Positions 36,023-45,480 of a DNA stretch of 64,000 bases are shown piece by piece. The DNA comes from JAVBJV01 sp031555315 (GTDB lineage: Bacteria > Pseudomonadota > Alphaproteobacteria > Acetobacterales > Acetobacteraceae): assembly GCA_031555315.1 (NCBI GenBank), contig JAVBUO010000013.1, forward strand, positions 1 through 64,000, written 5' to 3'. Position 1 is the first letter of the stretch; every line of letters starts with the position of its first letter. The translations under genes and the position numbers were made by a program. The notes beneath the pieces are model-generated. The model was given only the letters and a program-made list of their open reading frames with translations. It did no database searches and was not told the origin of the DNA.

Positions 36023-37372
36023 ATGAAAACCCTGACCCAGCTTGCCGCCGGCCTTGCCGCCGGCGCCATCACCGCCCGCGCGTTGATCGAAGACAGTCTG
36101 GCGCGCATTGCCGACCCGAACGGCGAGGGCGCGCGCGCCTTTACCAAAGTGCACGCCGACAGTGCCCGTGCCTGCGCCGATGCGATGGATGCACTGCGCA
36201 AGGCCGGACGCGCGCTTGGACCCTATGCGGGCATTCCGGTGGCGTTCAAGGATCTGACCGACATCGCGGGCGAGGCGACCCCGGCCGGCTCGCGCGTGCT
36301 GGCCGACGCGTCCCCCGCCCAGGTGCATGCGCCGGTGGCGGCGCGCATGTTCGCGCACGGGTTCGTATCGATCGGGCGCACGAACATGACCGAATTCGCC
36401 TATTCCGGGCTGGGTCTCAACCCGCATTACGGCACCCCGGCGGCGGCGTGGGAACGCGATGTGGCGCCGCGCGTGCCGGGCGGTTCGTCGTCCGGCACCG
36501 GGGTTGCGGTGGGCGATGGCATCGTGCCGGTGGGGCTCGGCACCGATACCGGCGGGTCGTGCCGTATTCCGGCGGCGTGCAACAACATCGTGGGGTTCAA
36601 GCCGACCGCGCGGCGCGTGCCGCTGACGGGGATTTTGCCGCTGGCGCCCAGCCTCGATTCCGTCGGCCCGCTGGCGCGCTGTGTGGCGGATTGCGCCGTG
36701 GTCGATGCGGTGTTCGCGGGCGAAGACCCCGGCGTCCCACAGGCCGCGCCGCTGGCGGGACTGCGTGTCGGGGTGCCGAAGAATTACGTGCGCGACGATA
36801 TCGACCAGACCGTGGCGCGCGGTTTCGATCGTGCGCTGACGGCGCTGTCGCTGGCCGGGGCGCGGGTGGTTGAATTCGGGTTCGACGAATTGTCCGAGAT
36901 CCCCGCCCTCGGCGCCGGCGGCGGACTGGTCGCGGCTGAGTCGTATCACTGGCATCGCGCGTTGCTGGCGGCGAAGCGCGACGGTTACGACCCGCGCGTG
37001 TCGTCGCGCATTCTGGCCGGCGAAAAGATCGGCGCGGCGGATTATCTCGAGACCGTGGCGCGCCGCGCCGCCCTGATCGCCCGCAGCGATGAACGCACCG
37101 ATGCGTTCGACGTGATCGCCCTGCCGACGATTCCGGTCGTGCCGCCGAGGATCGCCGATCTGCTGGCCGACGACGAAGCCTATCGCATGGCGAACCTGCT
37201 GTTGCTGCGCAATCCGACGATCGCCAATCTGCTCGATCGCTGCGCACTGGCGCTGCCGTGCGGCGAGGCGGGCGGCGCGCCGGTCAGTCTGATGCTGATG
37301 GGCAAACGCATGGAGGACCGGCGCCTGCTGGCCATCGGTCTGTCGGTCGAGGAGATGCTGGGCGCGCGCTGA
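36023..37372 (+). CDS. Amidase signature family protein (first of two)
   Basis: 449 residues. The Ser-cisSer-Lys triad is present: lysine in PVAFKDLTDIAG, cis-serine in PGGSSSGTGVAV, nucleophile serine in DTGGSCRIPAACN. Hydrolyses an amide bond; the substrate is unknown. The ATG at 36023 is chosen because translation upstream to 35795 has no domain similarity and would overlap the divergent oxidoreductase gene. The ribosome site is weak. Its stop overlaps the next start by one base (TGATG). Confidence 0.85.
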   Translation: MKTLTQLAAGLAAGAITARALIEDSLARIADPNGEGARAFTKVHADSARACADAMDALRKAGRALGPYAGIPVAFKDLTDIAGEATPAGSRVLADASPAQVHAPVAARMFAHGFVSIGRTNMTEFAYSGLGLNPHYGTPAAAWERDVAPRVPGGSSSGTGVAVGDGIVPVGLGTDTGGSCRIPAACNNIVGFKPTARRVPLTGILPLAPSLDSVGPLARCVADCAVVDAVFAGEDPGVPQAAPLAGLRVGVPKNYVRDDIDQTVARGFDRALTALSLAGARVVEFGFDELSEIPALGAGGGLVAAESYHWHRALLAAKRDGYDPRVSSRILAGEKIGAADYLETVARRAALIARSDERTDAFDVIALPTIPVVPPRIADLLADDEAYRMANLLLLRNPTIANLLDRCALALPCGEAGGAPVSLMLMGKRMEDRRLLAIGLSVEEMLGAR

Positions 37373-37851
37373 TGCTCAAACGGTGCTTCCCGCCGGTGAC
37401 GGATCGCGAGACGCGGGTGCTGATCCTCGGCTCGTTGCCGGGCGAGGCGTCGCTGGCCGCCGCGCAATATTACGCGCATCCGCAGAACCAGTTCTGGCGG
37501 CTGGCGGGGGCGCTGATCGGTGTGGACCTGCCCGGACTTGCCTATCCGGACCGGCTGGCGTGCCTGCAACGGCATCATATCGGGTTGTGGGACGTGGTGG
37601 GGCAGGCACGGCGGGCGGGCAGTCTGGATACGGCGTTGCGCGATGTCGCCTTCAACGACCTCGACCATCTGATCGCCGGCCTGCCTGCATTGCGGGCGGT
37701 GGCCTTCAACGGCAAGACGGCGGCGCGGGCACGCCGGCAGTTGCGATGGGACGGGGCGGTGCTGGAGCTGCCGTCTTCCAGCCCCGCATTCACGCTGGCC
37801 TTTGCGGCGAAGCTGGCGGCGTGGCGGGGGATTCTAACTTTTCTCGGGTAG
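37372..37851 (+). CDS. Hypoxanthine-DNA glycosylase (uracil-DNA glycosylase superfamily, family 6)
   Basis: 159 residues, typical of the family. The family 6 signature LGSLPGEAS is at 19-27, with NQFWR at 39-43, and the second active-site motif LPSSSPAF in the C-terminal part. It removes deaminated adenine (hypoxanthine) from DNA, starting base-excision repair. The start overlaps the amidase stop by one base, so the two are coupled, though functionally unrelated. Its end overlaps the convergent dehydrogenase gene by 18 bases. Confidence 0.82.
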   Translation: MLKRCFPPVTDRETRVLILGSLPGEASLAAAQYYAHPQNQFWRLAGALIGVDLPGLAYPDRLACLQRHHIGLWDVVGQARRAGSLDTALRDVAFNDLDHLIAGLPALRAVAFNGKTAARARRQLRWDGAVLELPSSSPAFTLAFAAKLAAWRGILTFLG

Positions 37852-38730
37852 TGCGATTCCTGTCAGTTTTTCCCAGAAGCGGATCACGAAGGCATCGTCG
37901 CGCCCGCCGTGCCCCGCCGCCGCAGCGGCCAGAAACAACTGATGCGCGGCGGCCGACAATGGCAACGGGAACGTCAGATCGCGCGCCTGATCCAGCACGA
38001 TGCCCAGGTCTTTCACGAAAATGTTGATCGCCGAATGCGGTGTGTCGTCGCCCTGCAGGATATGCGGCACGCGGTTCTGGAACATCCACGACGATCCGGC
38101 CGAAGCGGAGATCACCTCGAACAGCGTTTGCGGGTCCGCGCCGGCGCGGATGCCCAGTGCCATCGCTTCGGCCGCGGCGGCGATATGCACGCCGGCCAGC
38201 AACTGGTTCACCATTTTCACCGTACTGCCGGTACCGGCGTCGTCGCCCAACCGGTAGATCTTGCCGGCCATCGCGTCGAGCACCGGTCCGGCATGAGCGA
38301 ACGCAGCGGCAGGGCCGGAAACCATCATCGTCAGCGCGCCGTTGGCGGCTGCGGTTGATCCTCCCGACACCGGCGCATCGAGCATCATCAGGCCCGCCGC
38401 GGCACAGCGCGCGGCCATGGCGCGCGCCGCTGCGGGCGCGACCGTCGCACAGACGACCACCGTGGCGCCGGATGCCAGACGTTTCAGGCAGCCGTGCGGA
38501 CCGAAGATCGCGTCTTCCGCCTGCGCGGCATTGACCACGAAAAGAATGACGATGTCGGTGCCCTGCGGCAATGCATCGGGGGTGGCGACCGACGGGGCGA
38601 ATGCGGAACCCGCCTCGGGGCGGATGTCGCAGCCGGTAATCTGCAGGCCCCGGTTCTGCAATGTCCGCGCGACGCCCATGCCCATGGAGCCAAGTCCGAT
38701 AACGGCAACTTTCCGCTGAAGATGGGTCAT
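37834..38730 (-). CDS. NAD(P)-dependent oxidoreductase, 3-hydroxyisobutyrate dehydrogenase family
   Basis: 298 residues. Rossmann motif VAVIGLGSMGMGVA (8-21), substrate motif DAPVSGGSTAAANGALTMMVSG, catalytic lysine in GSTVKMVNQLLAG. The family oxidises beta-hydroxyacids (3-hydroxyisobutyrate, threonate, tartronate semialdehyde reverse). The sequence around the lysine looks like the L-threonate dehydrogenase branch, but no threonate kinase or aldolase gene is nearby. GAGGT precedes ATG 38730. Confidence 0.85.
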   Translation of the reverse strand: MTHLQRKVAVIGLGSMGMGVARTLQNRGLQITGCDIRPEAGSAFAPSVATPDALPQGTDIVILFVVNAAQAEDAIFGPHGCLKRLASGATVVVCATVAPAAARAMAARCAAAGLMMLDAPVSGGSTAAANGALTMMVSGPAAAFAHAGPVLDAMAGKIYRLGDDAGTGSTVKMVNQLLAGVHIAAAAEAMALGIRAGADPQTLFEVISASAGSSWMFQNRVPHILQGDDTPHSAINIFVKDLGIVLDQARDLTFPLPLSAAAHQLFLAAAAAGHGGRDDAFVIRFWEKLTGIALPEKS

Positions 38731-38862
38731 CACGCTACCTCGTTTTGACTCGGAAAGAAGATCGCAGTTTTCTATTGCCGGCAAGTGCTGTTTACATACG
38801 AACCGCAAAGGTTTTACTGTCGACGGCGAGAACGTGTTTCATGCGTCACGGGGAGTGTGCGG

Positions 38863-39333
38863 ATGCCTGCCAACGATGACGTCGAAGCCAGGTTGGTCGC
38901 GCTCGAGATAGAACTGCCGCCGCTGCCGACACCGATCGCCAACTATCTGCCGTTCCGTCTGGATGGCAGCACCATCTATCTGGCGGGACAGGGACCGCGC
39001 TGTCTGGACGATACACTGTGTACCGGCAGGGTTGGTGCGGATTTCGGCGTCGAGGAAGCATACCGGCATGCGCGGCTGGTGGGAGCGCGCCTGCTGTCGG
39101 CGGCGCGCGCGGCGGCGGGTTCGCTTGGCAAGGTGCAGGCGGTGAAGGTGTTCGGCATGCTCAACGCGACGCCGGACTTTACCAGCCACTCCGAGGTGAT
39201 CAACGGGTGTTCGGATCTGTTCGTCGATGTGCTCGGCGATTTCGGACGGCATGCGCGTTCGGTGGTCGGGGTGAATTCGCTGGCCAACAACATGAGCATG
39301 GAAATCGAGGCGATCTTCAGGATCAGGGACTGA
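38863..39333 (+). CDS. RidA/YjgF family protein (longer, YjgH/UK114-like subgroup)
   Basis: 156 residues, somewhat longer than the 128 of RidA. IANYLPFRLDGSTIYLAGQGP and the C-terminal RSVVGVNSLANNMSMEIEAIFRI match the extended branch of the family. The usual RidA arginine in RxxVG-type position appears in RSVVGV. Members deaminate reactive enamines or imines, or act in degradative pathways. GGGGAG lies 8 bases before ATG 38863. It overlaps the convergent pseudouridine synthase gene by 11 bases. Confidence 0.83.
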   Translation: MPANDDVEARLVALEIELPPLPTPIANYLPFRLDGSTIYLAGQGPRCLDDTLCTGRVGADFGVEEAYRHARLVGARLLSAARAAAGSLGKVQAVKVFGMLNATPDFTSHSEVINGCSDLFVDVLGDFGRHARSVVGVNSLANNMSMEIEAIFRIRD

Positions 39334-39973
39334 TCCATCCGCAGCGTTTCAGCGCCGCCAGCATGTGCGCGGGCGGCGGCGCGCCGACACTGACCGGCGG
39401 TGTCAGCGGCAATTCGATGGCGCGCGCCATCAGGTGCAGGCGTGTTTCTGCCGTGCCGTAGACCGGGTCGCCCAGAATTGGGTGGCCGATATGCGCGCAA
39501 TGGGCGCGGATCTGATGCGTGCGGCCGGTTTTCGGTGTCAGTTCCAGCCAGGCGAGATCATCCGCACGGCCCAGCACGCGCCACAGGGTCAGCGCCGCCT
39601 TGCCTGCCGGATCGACGATCATGCGCCAGCCGGATCTGGCCGTGCTGTGTTTCAGTAACGGCGCATCGATCGTGCCGCTGTTCTCGGCAGGCGCGCCGCG
39701 CACCACCGCCCAGTAGGTTTTCCGTGCGCGGTTTTCGGCAAAGATCGCCTGCAGTTCCTTCAGCGCCGATTTGCGCCGTGCCAGCACCAGACAGCCGGAG
39801 GTGTCGGTGTCCAACCGGTGCGCGAGCCACGGCCCGTCGCGCCGCCCGAAGCGCAGGCCGGGGAAATGATCCTCGACGCTCGCCCCGCCGCGCGGTCCCG
39901 GATGCACGGGAATGCCGGACGGTTTGTCGAGCACGATGACGCGATCGTCGCGATAGAGGACGGGGATGTTCAT
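39323..39973 (-). CDS. RNA pseudouridine synthase, RluA family
   Basis: 216 residues, a short RluA-type enzyme without an S4 domain. The catalytic aspartate is D55 in AHRLDTDTSG. KTGRTHQIRAHCAHIGHPILGDPVYG is the second family signature. It isomerises uridine to pseudouridine in rRNA or tRNA; the target position cannot be told. Confidence 0.87.
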   Translation of the reverse strand: MNIPVLYRDDRVIVLDKPSGIPVHPGPRGGASVEDHFPGLRFGRRDGPWLAHRLDTDTSGCLVLARRKSALKELQAIFAENRARKTYWAVVRGAPAENSGTIDAPLLKHSTARSGWRMIVDPAGKAALTLWRVLGRADDLAWLELTPKTGRTHQIRAHCAHIGHPILGDPVYGTAETRLHLMARAIELPLTPPVSVGAPPPAHMLAALKRCGWISP

Positions 39974-40052
39974 GCCGGTGCCCGCAGCTTAACGTCGGCA
40001 GCCAGAGGGTCATGACCTGTGCCGTGCACGGCATAAGAATCGATCTGCGGCA

Positions 40053-41240
40053 TCAGAATTCTTTCGGTGGTGCGGCGCGCATCGCGGCGATGAAGCACAT
40101 CAGCGAGATAATGGCGCAGACGGCGATCAGCAGCAGCGGGTCGGTGTAATCGTTGCCCAGCAGGCTCCACGCCATGCCCAGCGAAACCGGCCCTGCGGCG
40201 CGGGCGATGGAGGATGGTGTGCTCAGTGCGCCGGAAATCGCGCCGTACTGCGCCTGGCCGAACAGTTCGGCCGGCATGGCGCCGCGGACGATGGTGACGA
40301 CGCCGTTGCCCGCGCCGTAGACCACCACGAAAATCAGCAACGGCCAGATCGACGTGCCCAGCGCCAGAAACAGCAGGGCGACCGGCATGGCGGCCAATGC
40401 CGCCAGCCCGACCACCCGCAGCGGCGCGCGATGGCCGAGGGTGAATTCCATGATCCGGCCCAGCACCTGCATCGGGCCGATCAAGGCGGCCAGCAGCAAT
40501 GTCGCGTTGCCGATGCCTTTCTCGTGCAGGATGGGCACGGTATGCGCGCCGATGCCGCCGAACAGGAAACCGTTCAGGGTCATCGCCGCGGCAAACATCC
40601 AGAAAGCCCGCATGCGCACGGCCTGTTGCAATGTGTAGCCGGGCCTGGGGGCGGATGAGACCTGCGTGCCGCGATGCGTGGGGCCGGGCAGGAACACGAT
40701 ATGAAGTGCGGCACAGGCAAGGTTGATGGCACCGATGATGGTGAAGCTCTCGCGCCAGCCGTACTGGGCGAGCAAAAATGCCGCCAGCGGCCAGAACACG
40801 GTCGAGGCCAGCCCGCCTGCGAACGTCACCGCCGAGATACCACGCCGCGCTTCCTGCCCGAAACTGGCGGCGATGGCGACGAAGGCCGCTTCATACTGGG
40901 TCAGCGCCGCCGCCACACCGATCAGGATCCACACGGCATACAGCGCGGTGATGCTATCCACCTGCCCGGCCAGAAACAGGCCGATGCCGGCCAGCACCGA
41001 TCCCAGCGACATGCAGATACGCGTGCCGATCCGGTCGAAGGCGATGCCCGCCACCAGCGCAACCGCCGCCTGGGCCAGCAGCGAGGCCGAGAACGCCCCG
41101 GTCAGCGTTGCGCGGCCCCACCCGGTTTCGGTCTCGATCGCCGGCATCAGCACGGCGAAGGTATAATACAGCCCGCCCCAGTGCACGATCTGGGTCACGC
41201 CAAGCGCGGCGGCGATCCGCCAGGGGAGAGACGTTTCCAT
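40053..41240 (-). CDS. MFS transporter
   Basis: 395 residues, twelve predicted membrane helices in two halves. The first helix begins near residue 8 (IAAALGVTQIVHWGGLYYTFAVLMPAI). The helix 2-3 loop has GIAFDRIGTRICMSLG, an MFS signature variant. Similar to oxalate/formate-type or unknown exporters in alphaproteobacteria; substrate unknown. The ribosome site is weak (GGAAAG). Confidence 0.85.
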   Translation of the reverse strand: METSLPWRIAAALGVTQIVHWGGLYYTFAVLMPAIETETGWGRATLTGAFSASLLAQAAVALVAGIAFDRIGTRICMSLGSVLAGIGLFLAGQVDSITALYAVWILIGVAAALTQYEAAFVAIAASFGQEARRGISAVTFAGGLASTVFWPLAAFLLAQYGWRESFTIIGAINLACAALHIVFLPGPTHRGTQVSSAPRPGYTLQQAVRMRAFWMFAAAMTLNGFLFGGIGAHTVPILHEKGIGNATLLLAALIGPMQVLGRIMEFTLGHRAPLRVVGLAALAAMPVALLFLALGTSIWPLLIFVVVYGAGNGVVTIVRGAMPAELFGQAQYGAISGALSTPSSIARAAGPVSLGMAWSLLGNDYTDPLLLIAVCAIISLMCFIAAMRAAPPKEF

Positions 41241-41311
41241 CCGCGCATCTTTCCGTGCGGTCTGACGTTACACAACTACCTTTTCGCGCGCCGGCGGTGT
41301 ATGGGCGGCGC

Positions 41312-42028
41312 ATGAGCGCCATAACCCACACGATCGCCGGCTCCGCCGCGGTCGCCGCCCTGTTCGCCTGCCGCCCGGACGACGTGCTGCGGCTGTTCTA
41401 TGTGCCGGACAGAAAAATCGAGGCCGGGCCTTACTGCGCGCGCATGGCGCGCGACCGCAAGCCATACCGGATGGTGGACGCCGCCGAGCTGGAAAAGGTC
41501 GCCGGATCGGCGCATCACGGCGGTATCGTGGCGGTCGCCAAGCCGCGCAAGATTCCGTATCTGGACCATGAGAACCCGCCGCGGATGCGCTTTCTGCTGA
41601 TTCTGGACGGCATCGGCAATCCGCACAACCTGGGCGCGATCCTGCGCAGCGCGGCGTTTTTCGGCGCACCGGGGGTGGTGCTGTCGGAACACCGCGCACA
41701 GGCGCTGTTGTCGGATGCGGTGTATCGCACCGCCGAAGGCGGGGTCGAACACATCAACCTGTGGCGTACCCGCGATCTGGCCGATCTCCTGCGCGCCATC
41801 GCGCCGCTGTATCGCACCGTGGCGGCCACGCTGGACCGCGATGCGATGCCGCTGGCCGATATGCCGCGCGATCGTCCGGTCGCGCTGGTGGTGGGGAACG
41901 AGGAAAACGGCGTGCGCCCCGGTGTGCTGGAAGCCTGCCGCCGGCAGGTGATGATTCCGGGTACCGGCGCGGTGCAGTCGCTGAACGTCGCGCAGGCCAG
42001 CGCGGTGTTGCTGCACACGTTTTTGTGA
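41312..42028 (+). CDS. TrmH/SpoU family RNA 2'-O-methyltransferase
   Basis: 238 residues. N-terminal substrate-binding part (1-70), then the SPOUT core: motif 1 LDGIGNPHNLGAILRSAAFFG, motif 2 VALVVGNEENGV, motif 3 IPGTGAVQSLNVAQASAVLLH. It methylates a ribose 2'-OH in tRNA or rRNA with SAM; the target is unknown. The start at 41312 has a weak ribosome site. Confidence 0.88.
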   Translation: MSAITHTIAGSAAVAALFACRPDDVLRLFYVPDRKIEAGPYCARMARDRKPYRMVDAAELEKVAGSAHHGGIVAVAKPRKIPYLDHENPPRMRFLLILDGIGNPHNLGAILRSAAFFGAPGVVLSEHRAQALLSDAVYRTAEGGVEHINLWRTRDLADLLRAIAPLYRTVAATLDRDAMPLADMPRDRPVALVVGNEENGVRPGVLEACRRQVMIPGTGAVQSLNVAQASAVLLHTFL

Positions 42029-42115
42029 GGCGTTCCCGCGCCTGTGCGAAGCTGGACAGGTGCGGGGTGAAGAGGGATCATACGGGACGGAAAACAACAG
42101 CTCGGGAGTCCTGTT

Positions 42116-43297
42116 ATGCATGATCCTGTCGGTGCTTTTGTTCCGGGCGCCATGGTGCAGGCCGAACCTTTGGCGAGCGGCGAACTTTCGGGCCTCGATT
42201 TCGCGGTCAAGGATCTGTTCGACATTGCGGGTACGATCACCGGTTGCGGCCACCCGGACTGGGCGCGCACGCACGGGGCCGCCGTGGCGACCGCGCCGCT
42301 GGTGCTGGCCCTGCTGCAGGCCGGGGCCAGGTTGCATGGCAAGACCAAGATGGTCGAACTGGCTTATGGCCTGACCGGCGAGAACGTCTGGTACGGCACA
42401 CCCGTCAACCCCGCCGCGCCGGACCGGTTTCCGGGCGGGTCGTCGTGCGGGGCCGCCGCCGCCGTGGCGGCGGAACTGGTGGATTTTGCGCTGGGGTCCG
42501 ACACCGGCGGTTCGGTGCGGATTCCGGCCTCGTATTGCGGCGTGTTCGGTATCCGCCCGAGCTTCGGCGCCGTATCGCCGGCGGGCATGTGCGGGCTGGC
42601 GCCGTCATTCGACACCGCGGGCTGGTTTGCGCGCGATGCCGCCGTGCTGGAACGCGTCGGGCAGGCGCTGCTGCCTGGTGGGGGCGGCACTCTGGCAGGG
42701 TTGTTAAAGGCCGAGGACGCCTGGATGAACACCAGCCCCGCCGTCGCTGCCGCGCTGACGCCGGCCCTGGAAAAGCTCGAAGCCGCCTGGGGGCGTGCGC
42801 TGGTGGTGTCAGTGTCGCCCGAAGGGATCGAGGATCTGTACCATGCGTTTCGCTGTTTACAGGCCCAGGAAGTCTGGACGACGCTGGGCAGTTGGGTCGA
42901 GGCGGTAAAACCGTCTTTCGGGCCCGGGGTGCAGCAGCGTTTCGACGCGGCGAAGGCGCAGCCGGTGGCGGCGACGCAACGCGGGCGCGCCCTGCGCCGG
43001 GCGCATCAGGCGCGCATGGCGACGTTGCTGGGTGGCGGCGGCGTATTGGTTTACCCGACTAGCCCGTGCCCGGCCCCGAAACTGGACGCCACGGCCGACG
43101 AACTGCAACGGGTGCGCGAGGCCGCGCTGGGGACCACGGCGATCGCCGGCCTGGCGGGGCTATGCGAAGTGACGATTCCGGTCGCGCGGGTGGACGGTGC
43201 GCCGGTCGGGCTGTCGCTGGTGGCGGCGCCCGGGCGCGACCGTGCGCTGCTGTCACTGGCGCGGCAGGCCGCCCGGTTGCTGGGGGTGGGCGAATAG
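42116..43297 (+). CDS. Amidase signature family protein (second, AMI1-like)
   Basis: 393 residues, shorter than the first amidase. Lysine in FAVKDLFDIAG, cis-serine region PGGSSCGAAAAVAA, nucleophile serine in SDTGGSVRIPASYCG. The short form with FDIAGTITGCGHPDW resembles AMI1-type amidases (indole-3-acetamide hydrolases), but many other amides are possible. GGGAG lies about 8 bases before the ATG. A separate transcription unit from its neighbours. Confidence 0.85.
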   Translation: MHDPVGAFVPGAMVQAEPLASGELSGLDFAVKDLFDIAGTITGCGHPDWARTHGAAVATAPLVLALLQAGARLHGKTKMVELAYGLTGENVWYGTPVNPAAPDRFPGGSSCGAAAAVAAELVDFALGSDTGGSVRIPASYCGVFGIRPSFGAVSPAGMCGLAPSFDTAGWFARDAAVLERVGQALLPGGGGTLAGLLKAEDAWMNTSPAVAAALTPALEKLEAAWGRALVVSVSPEGIEDLYHAFRCLQAQEVWTTLGSWVEAVKPSFGPGVQQRFDAAKAQPVAATQRGRALRRAHQARMATLLGGGGVLVYPTSPCPAPKLDATADELQRVREAALGTTAIAGLAGLCEVTIPVARVDGAPVGLSLVAAPGRDRALLSLARQAARLLGVGE

Positions 43298-43388
43298 CTG
43301 CCCTGCCGGCAGTAAGTGACAGGAAGTGTTCCCATTCCGGGCGGTTATGCTTTAAGGTCGTACCGTCCCGAGATCGCTGGAGGCATGC

Positions 43389-43706
43389 ATGTTCGTCTTT
43401 TTCAGGCGTACGCTGATTCCCGCCCTGGCCGCCGGCATTCTGGCTGGCTGGCTGGCTGTCGCCCTGCTGCTGATCCTCGATGTCGGGGGGCTGGGGACAC
43501 TGGTGCTGAAATCAGGGTACGCGGTGCTCTCGGTCTTCATGCTGCTGTTCGGGTTTACCATCACCTTCGGGTCGGCGGCGATGGGGGCGGTGATCATCGC
43601 GATCGGGTCCGACGATTCCGGCCCGCGCAGCGGCCGGCGCCAGCGGGTGCCGGAAGAGGCGCTGGCGCTGCTGCCGGTCAGACATGGCGGCGCCCGGCGC
43701 ACGTGA
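43389..43706 (+). CDS. Small hypothetical membrane protein
   Basis: 105 residues with two strong membrane segments (about 10-33 and 42-72), then a short basic cytoplasmic tail rich in arginine. GGAGG precedes the ATG. Its stop lies 7 bases before the ATG at 43714, so it is probably translated with the phosphonate-type transporter genes. No function recognised. Confidence 0.65.
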   Translation: MFVFFRRTLIPALAAGILAGWLAVALLLILDVGGLGTLVLKSGYAVLSVFMLLFGFTITFGSAAMGAVIIAIGSDDSGPRSGRRQRVPEEALALLPVRHGGARRT

Positions 43707-43713
43707 TCTTCAT

Positions 43714-44493
43714 ATGCTGACACTGCGGTCGCTGACCTGCCGGTTCGGGCAGGTCGTGGCGGTTGATTCCGTCTCGCTCGACATTCCCGCCGGACAGATG
43801 GTCGGGGTGATCGGGCGGTCTGGGGCGGGCAAGTCGACGCTGCTGCGGATGATCAACCGTCTGCAGAAACCGACGTCGGGGACGATAGCGTTCGATGGGG
43901 CCGACATCACGCGCCTGCGTGGGCGGGCGCTGCGCGACTGGCGCGCGCGGTGCGGCATGGTGTTCCAGCAGTTCAACCTGACCGGCCGGCTGGATGTGCT
44001 GACCAATGTGCTGATCGGGCGGCTGCATCGCCGGCCGCTGCTGGCCTCGCTGTGCGGCTGGTTCAGCGCCGAGGACCGTCTGGACGCCTTGCGGATTCTG
44101 GAACGCTTCGAACTGGCCGATATCGCCCTGCAGCGCGTCGATACGCTGTCGGGCGGGCAGCAGCAGCGCGTGGCGATCTGCCGGGCGATGATGCAGCGCC
44201 CCGAAATCCTGCTGGCCGACGAACCGGTCTCCAGCCTCGATCCGCACAACGCACAACGGGTGATGGACGCGCTGCGGACGATCAGCCGCGAGGACGGCAT
44301 TACGGTGCTGGCCAATCTGCATCATCTGGACACGGCGCGCGCTTATTGCACGCGCATCGTTGCCATGCAGGCCGGCCGCATTGTGTTCGACGGCCCACCC
44401 GATATGCTGACGTCGGAACGGTTGCATGCGATCTACGGTACTGCCGGGCAGGACGAGGACCGGGCCGGCGCTGCGCAACTGCTGTCCGCCTGA
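43714..44493 (+). CDS. phnC: Phosphonate-type ABC transporter ATP-binding protein
   Basis: 259 residues. Walker A GRSGAGKSTL, signature LSGGQQQR, Walker B ILLADEPVSSLD. The beginning MLTLRSLTCRFGQVVAVD is PhnC-like. It powers uptake through the two PhnE subunits. ATG 43714 is chosen; ATG 43684 would add ten residues inside the upstream gene. Phosphonate or phosphite is the family substrate; there are no C-P lyase genes in view. Confidence 0.88.
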   Translation: MLTLRSLTCRFGQVVAVDSVSLDIPAGQMVGVIGRSGAGKSTLLRMINRLQKPTSGTIAFDGADITRLRGRALRDWRARCGMVFQQFNLTGRLDVLTNVLIGRLHRRPLLASLCGWFSAEDRLDALRILERFELADIALQRVDTLSGGQQQRVAICRAMMQRPEILLADEPVSSLDPHNAQRVMDALRTISREDGITVLANLHHLDTARAYCTRIVAMQAGRIVFDGPPDMLTSERLHAIYGTAGQDEDRAGAAQLLSA

Positions 44494-44525
44494 ACGTGTA
44501 AACCCTGTCAGGGAATTTGCCGCCG

Positions 44526-45479
44526 ATGATGCTGTCCCGCCGTTTTCTGGTTCTGGCTGCGTGCGTTGCGCCCGGTGTGCTGCATGGCGCGCGCGCGCAG
44601 GATGCGGTGATGCCCGCGCCCGGCAAGCGCGACTGGGCCGCGCAGATCCCGCAATTGCGTATCGGCCTGCTGGGTGGCGAGAACGAGGCCGACCGGCTGG
44701 GGCGTTACGGTGCGTATCAGAAACTGCTCGAAGACACGTTCCAGGTGCCGGTGCGCCTGTATATGGCGGCCGATTACGGCGGTGTGGCGCAAGCCTTCGC
44801 GGCGCGCCAGGTCGAACTGTCGTATATGAGTCCCGCCGCCTATGCGGCGACGTGGATGGAGAGCGACGGCAACGTCGAACCGGTGCTGGTCGCCAAAGAA
44901 GAAGACGGCTCCACATCCTATATCGCCGCCATGTACGTGCGCGCCGACAGCAATATCCGTTCGATCGAGGATATGCGCGGCCGTGCGATGGCCTGGGGCG
45001 ATCCGAACAGTGCCTCGGGCTATCTGATCCCGCGCGCCGAGCTGCGCGAAGCCGGCATCAACCCGGACACCTATTTCGGCCGCAGTGGTTTCGCCGGCGG
45101 CTATGAACAGGCGGTGATCGCCGTGCTGCAGGGCCAGTACGACGCGGGTGTCAGCTGGACATCCGGCGTCGGCGATGCCAGCCGCGGTTACAGTCGCGGC
45201 GGGCTGCGCGCGATGGTCGACAAGGGCATGCTGAACATGGCCGATCTGCGCATCATCTGGCGCTCGAAGCCGATCCAGAACGGGCCGCTGGTGCTCCGCC
45301 GCGATCTGCCCGCCGCGTTCAGGCAAGACATGATCGCGTTCCACATGGCGATGCCGCCGGACGTGTATCGCGCCATCACGCGCGGCAACGGCACCGGCTG
45401 GGCGCCGACGCAGCACGCTGCGTACCAGATCTTCATCGACCTGCGCCGCGCCGAGGCCAGCAACCGCCGCAACCGCTGA
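44526..45479 (+). CDS. phnD: Phosphate/phosphonate-type ABC transporter substrate-binding protein
   Basis: 317 residues. Signal peptide 1-24 with a twin-arginine-like start (LSRRFLVLAA). The PhnD layout is kept: LRIGLLGGENEADRLGRYGAYQKLLEDTFQVPV, then QAFAARQVELSYMSPAAYA, then WGDPNSASGYLIPRAEL. It binds the oxyanion in the periplasm. ATG 44526 or 44529 are both possible. Placed between the ATPase and permease genes. Confidence 0.87.
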   Translation: MMLSRRFLVLAACVAPGVLHGARAQDAVMPAPGKRDWAAQIPQLRIGLLGGENEADRLGRYGAYQKLLEDTFQVPVRLYMAADYGGVAQAFAARQVELSYMSPAAYAATWMESDGNVEPVLVAKEEDGSTSYIAAMYVRADSNIRSIEDMRGRAMAWGDPNSASGYLIPRAELREAGINPDTYFGRSGFAGGYEQAVIAVLQGQYDAGVSWTSGVGDASRGYSRGGLRAMVDKGMLNMADLRIIWRSKPIQNGPLVLRRDLPAAFRQDMIAFHMAMPPDVYRAITRGNGTGWAPTQHAAYQIFIDLRRAEASNRRNR

Positions 45480-45480
45480 G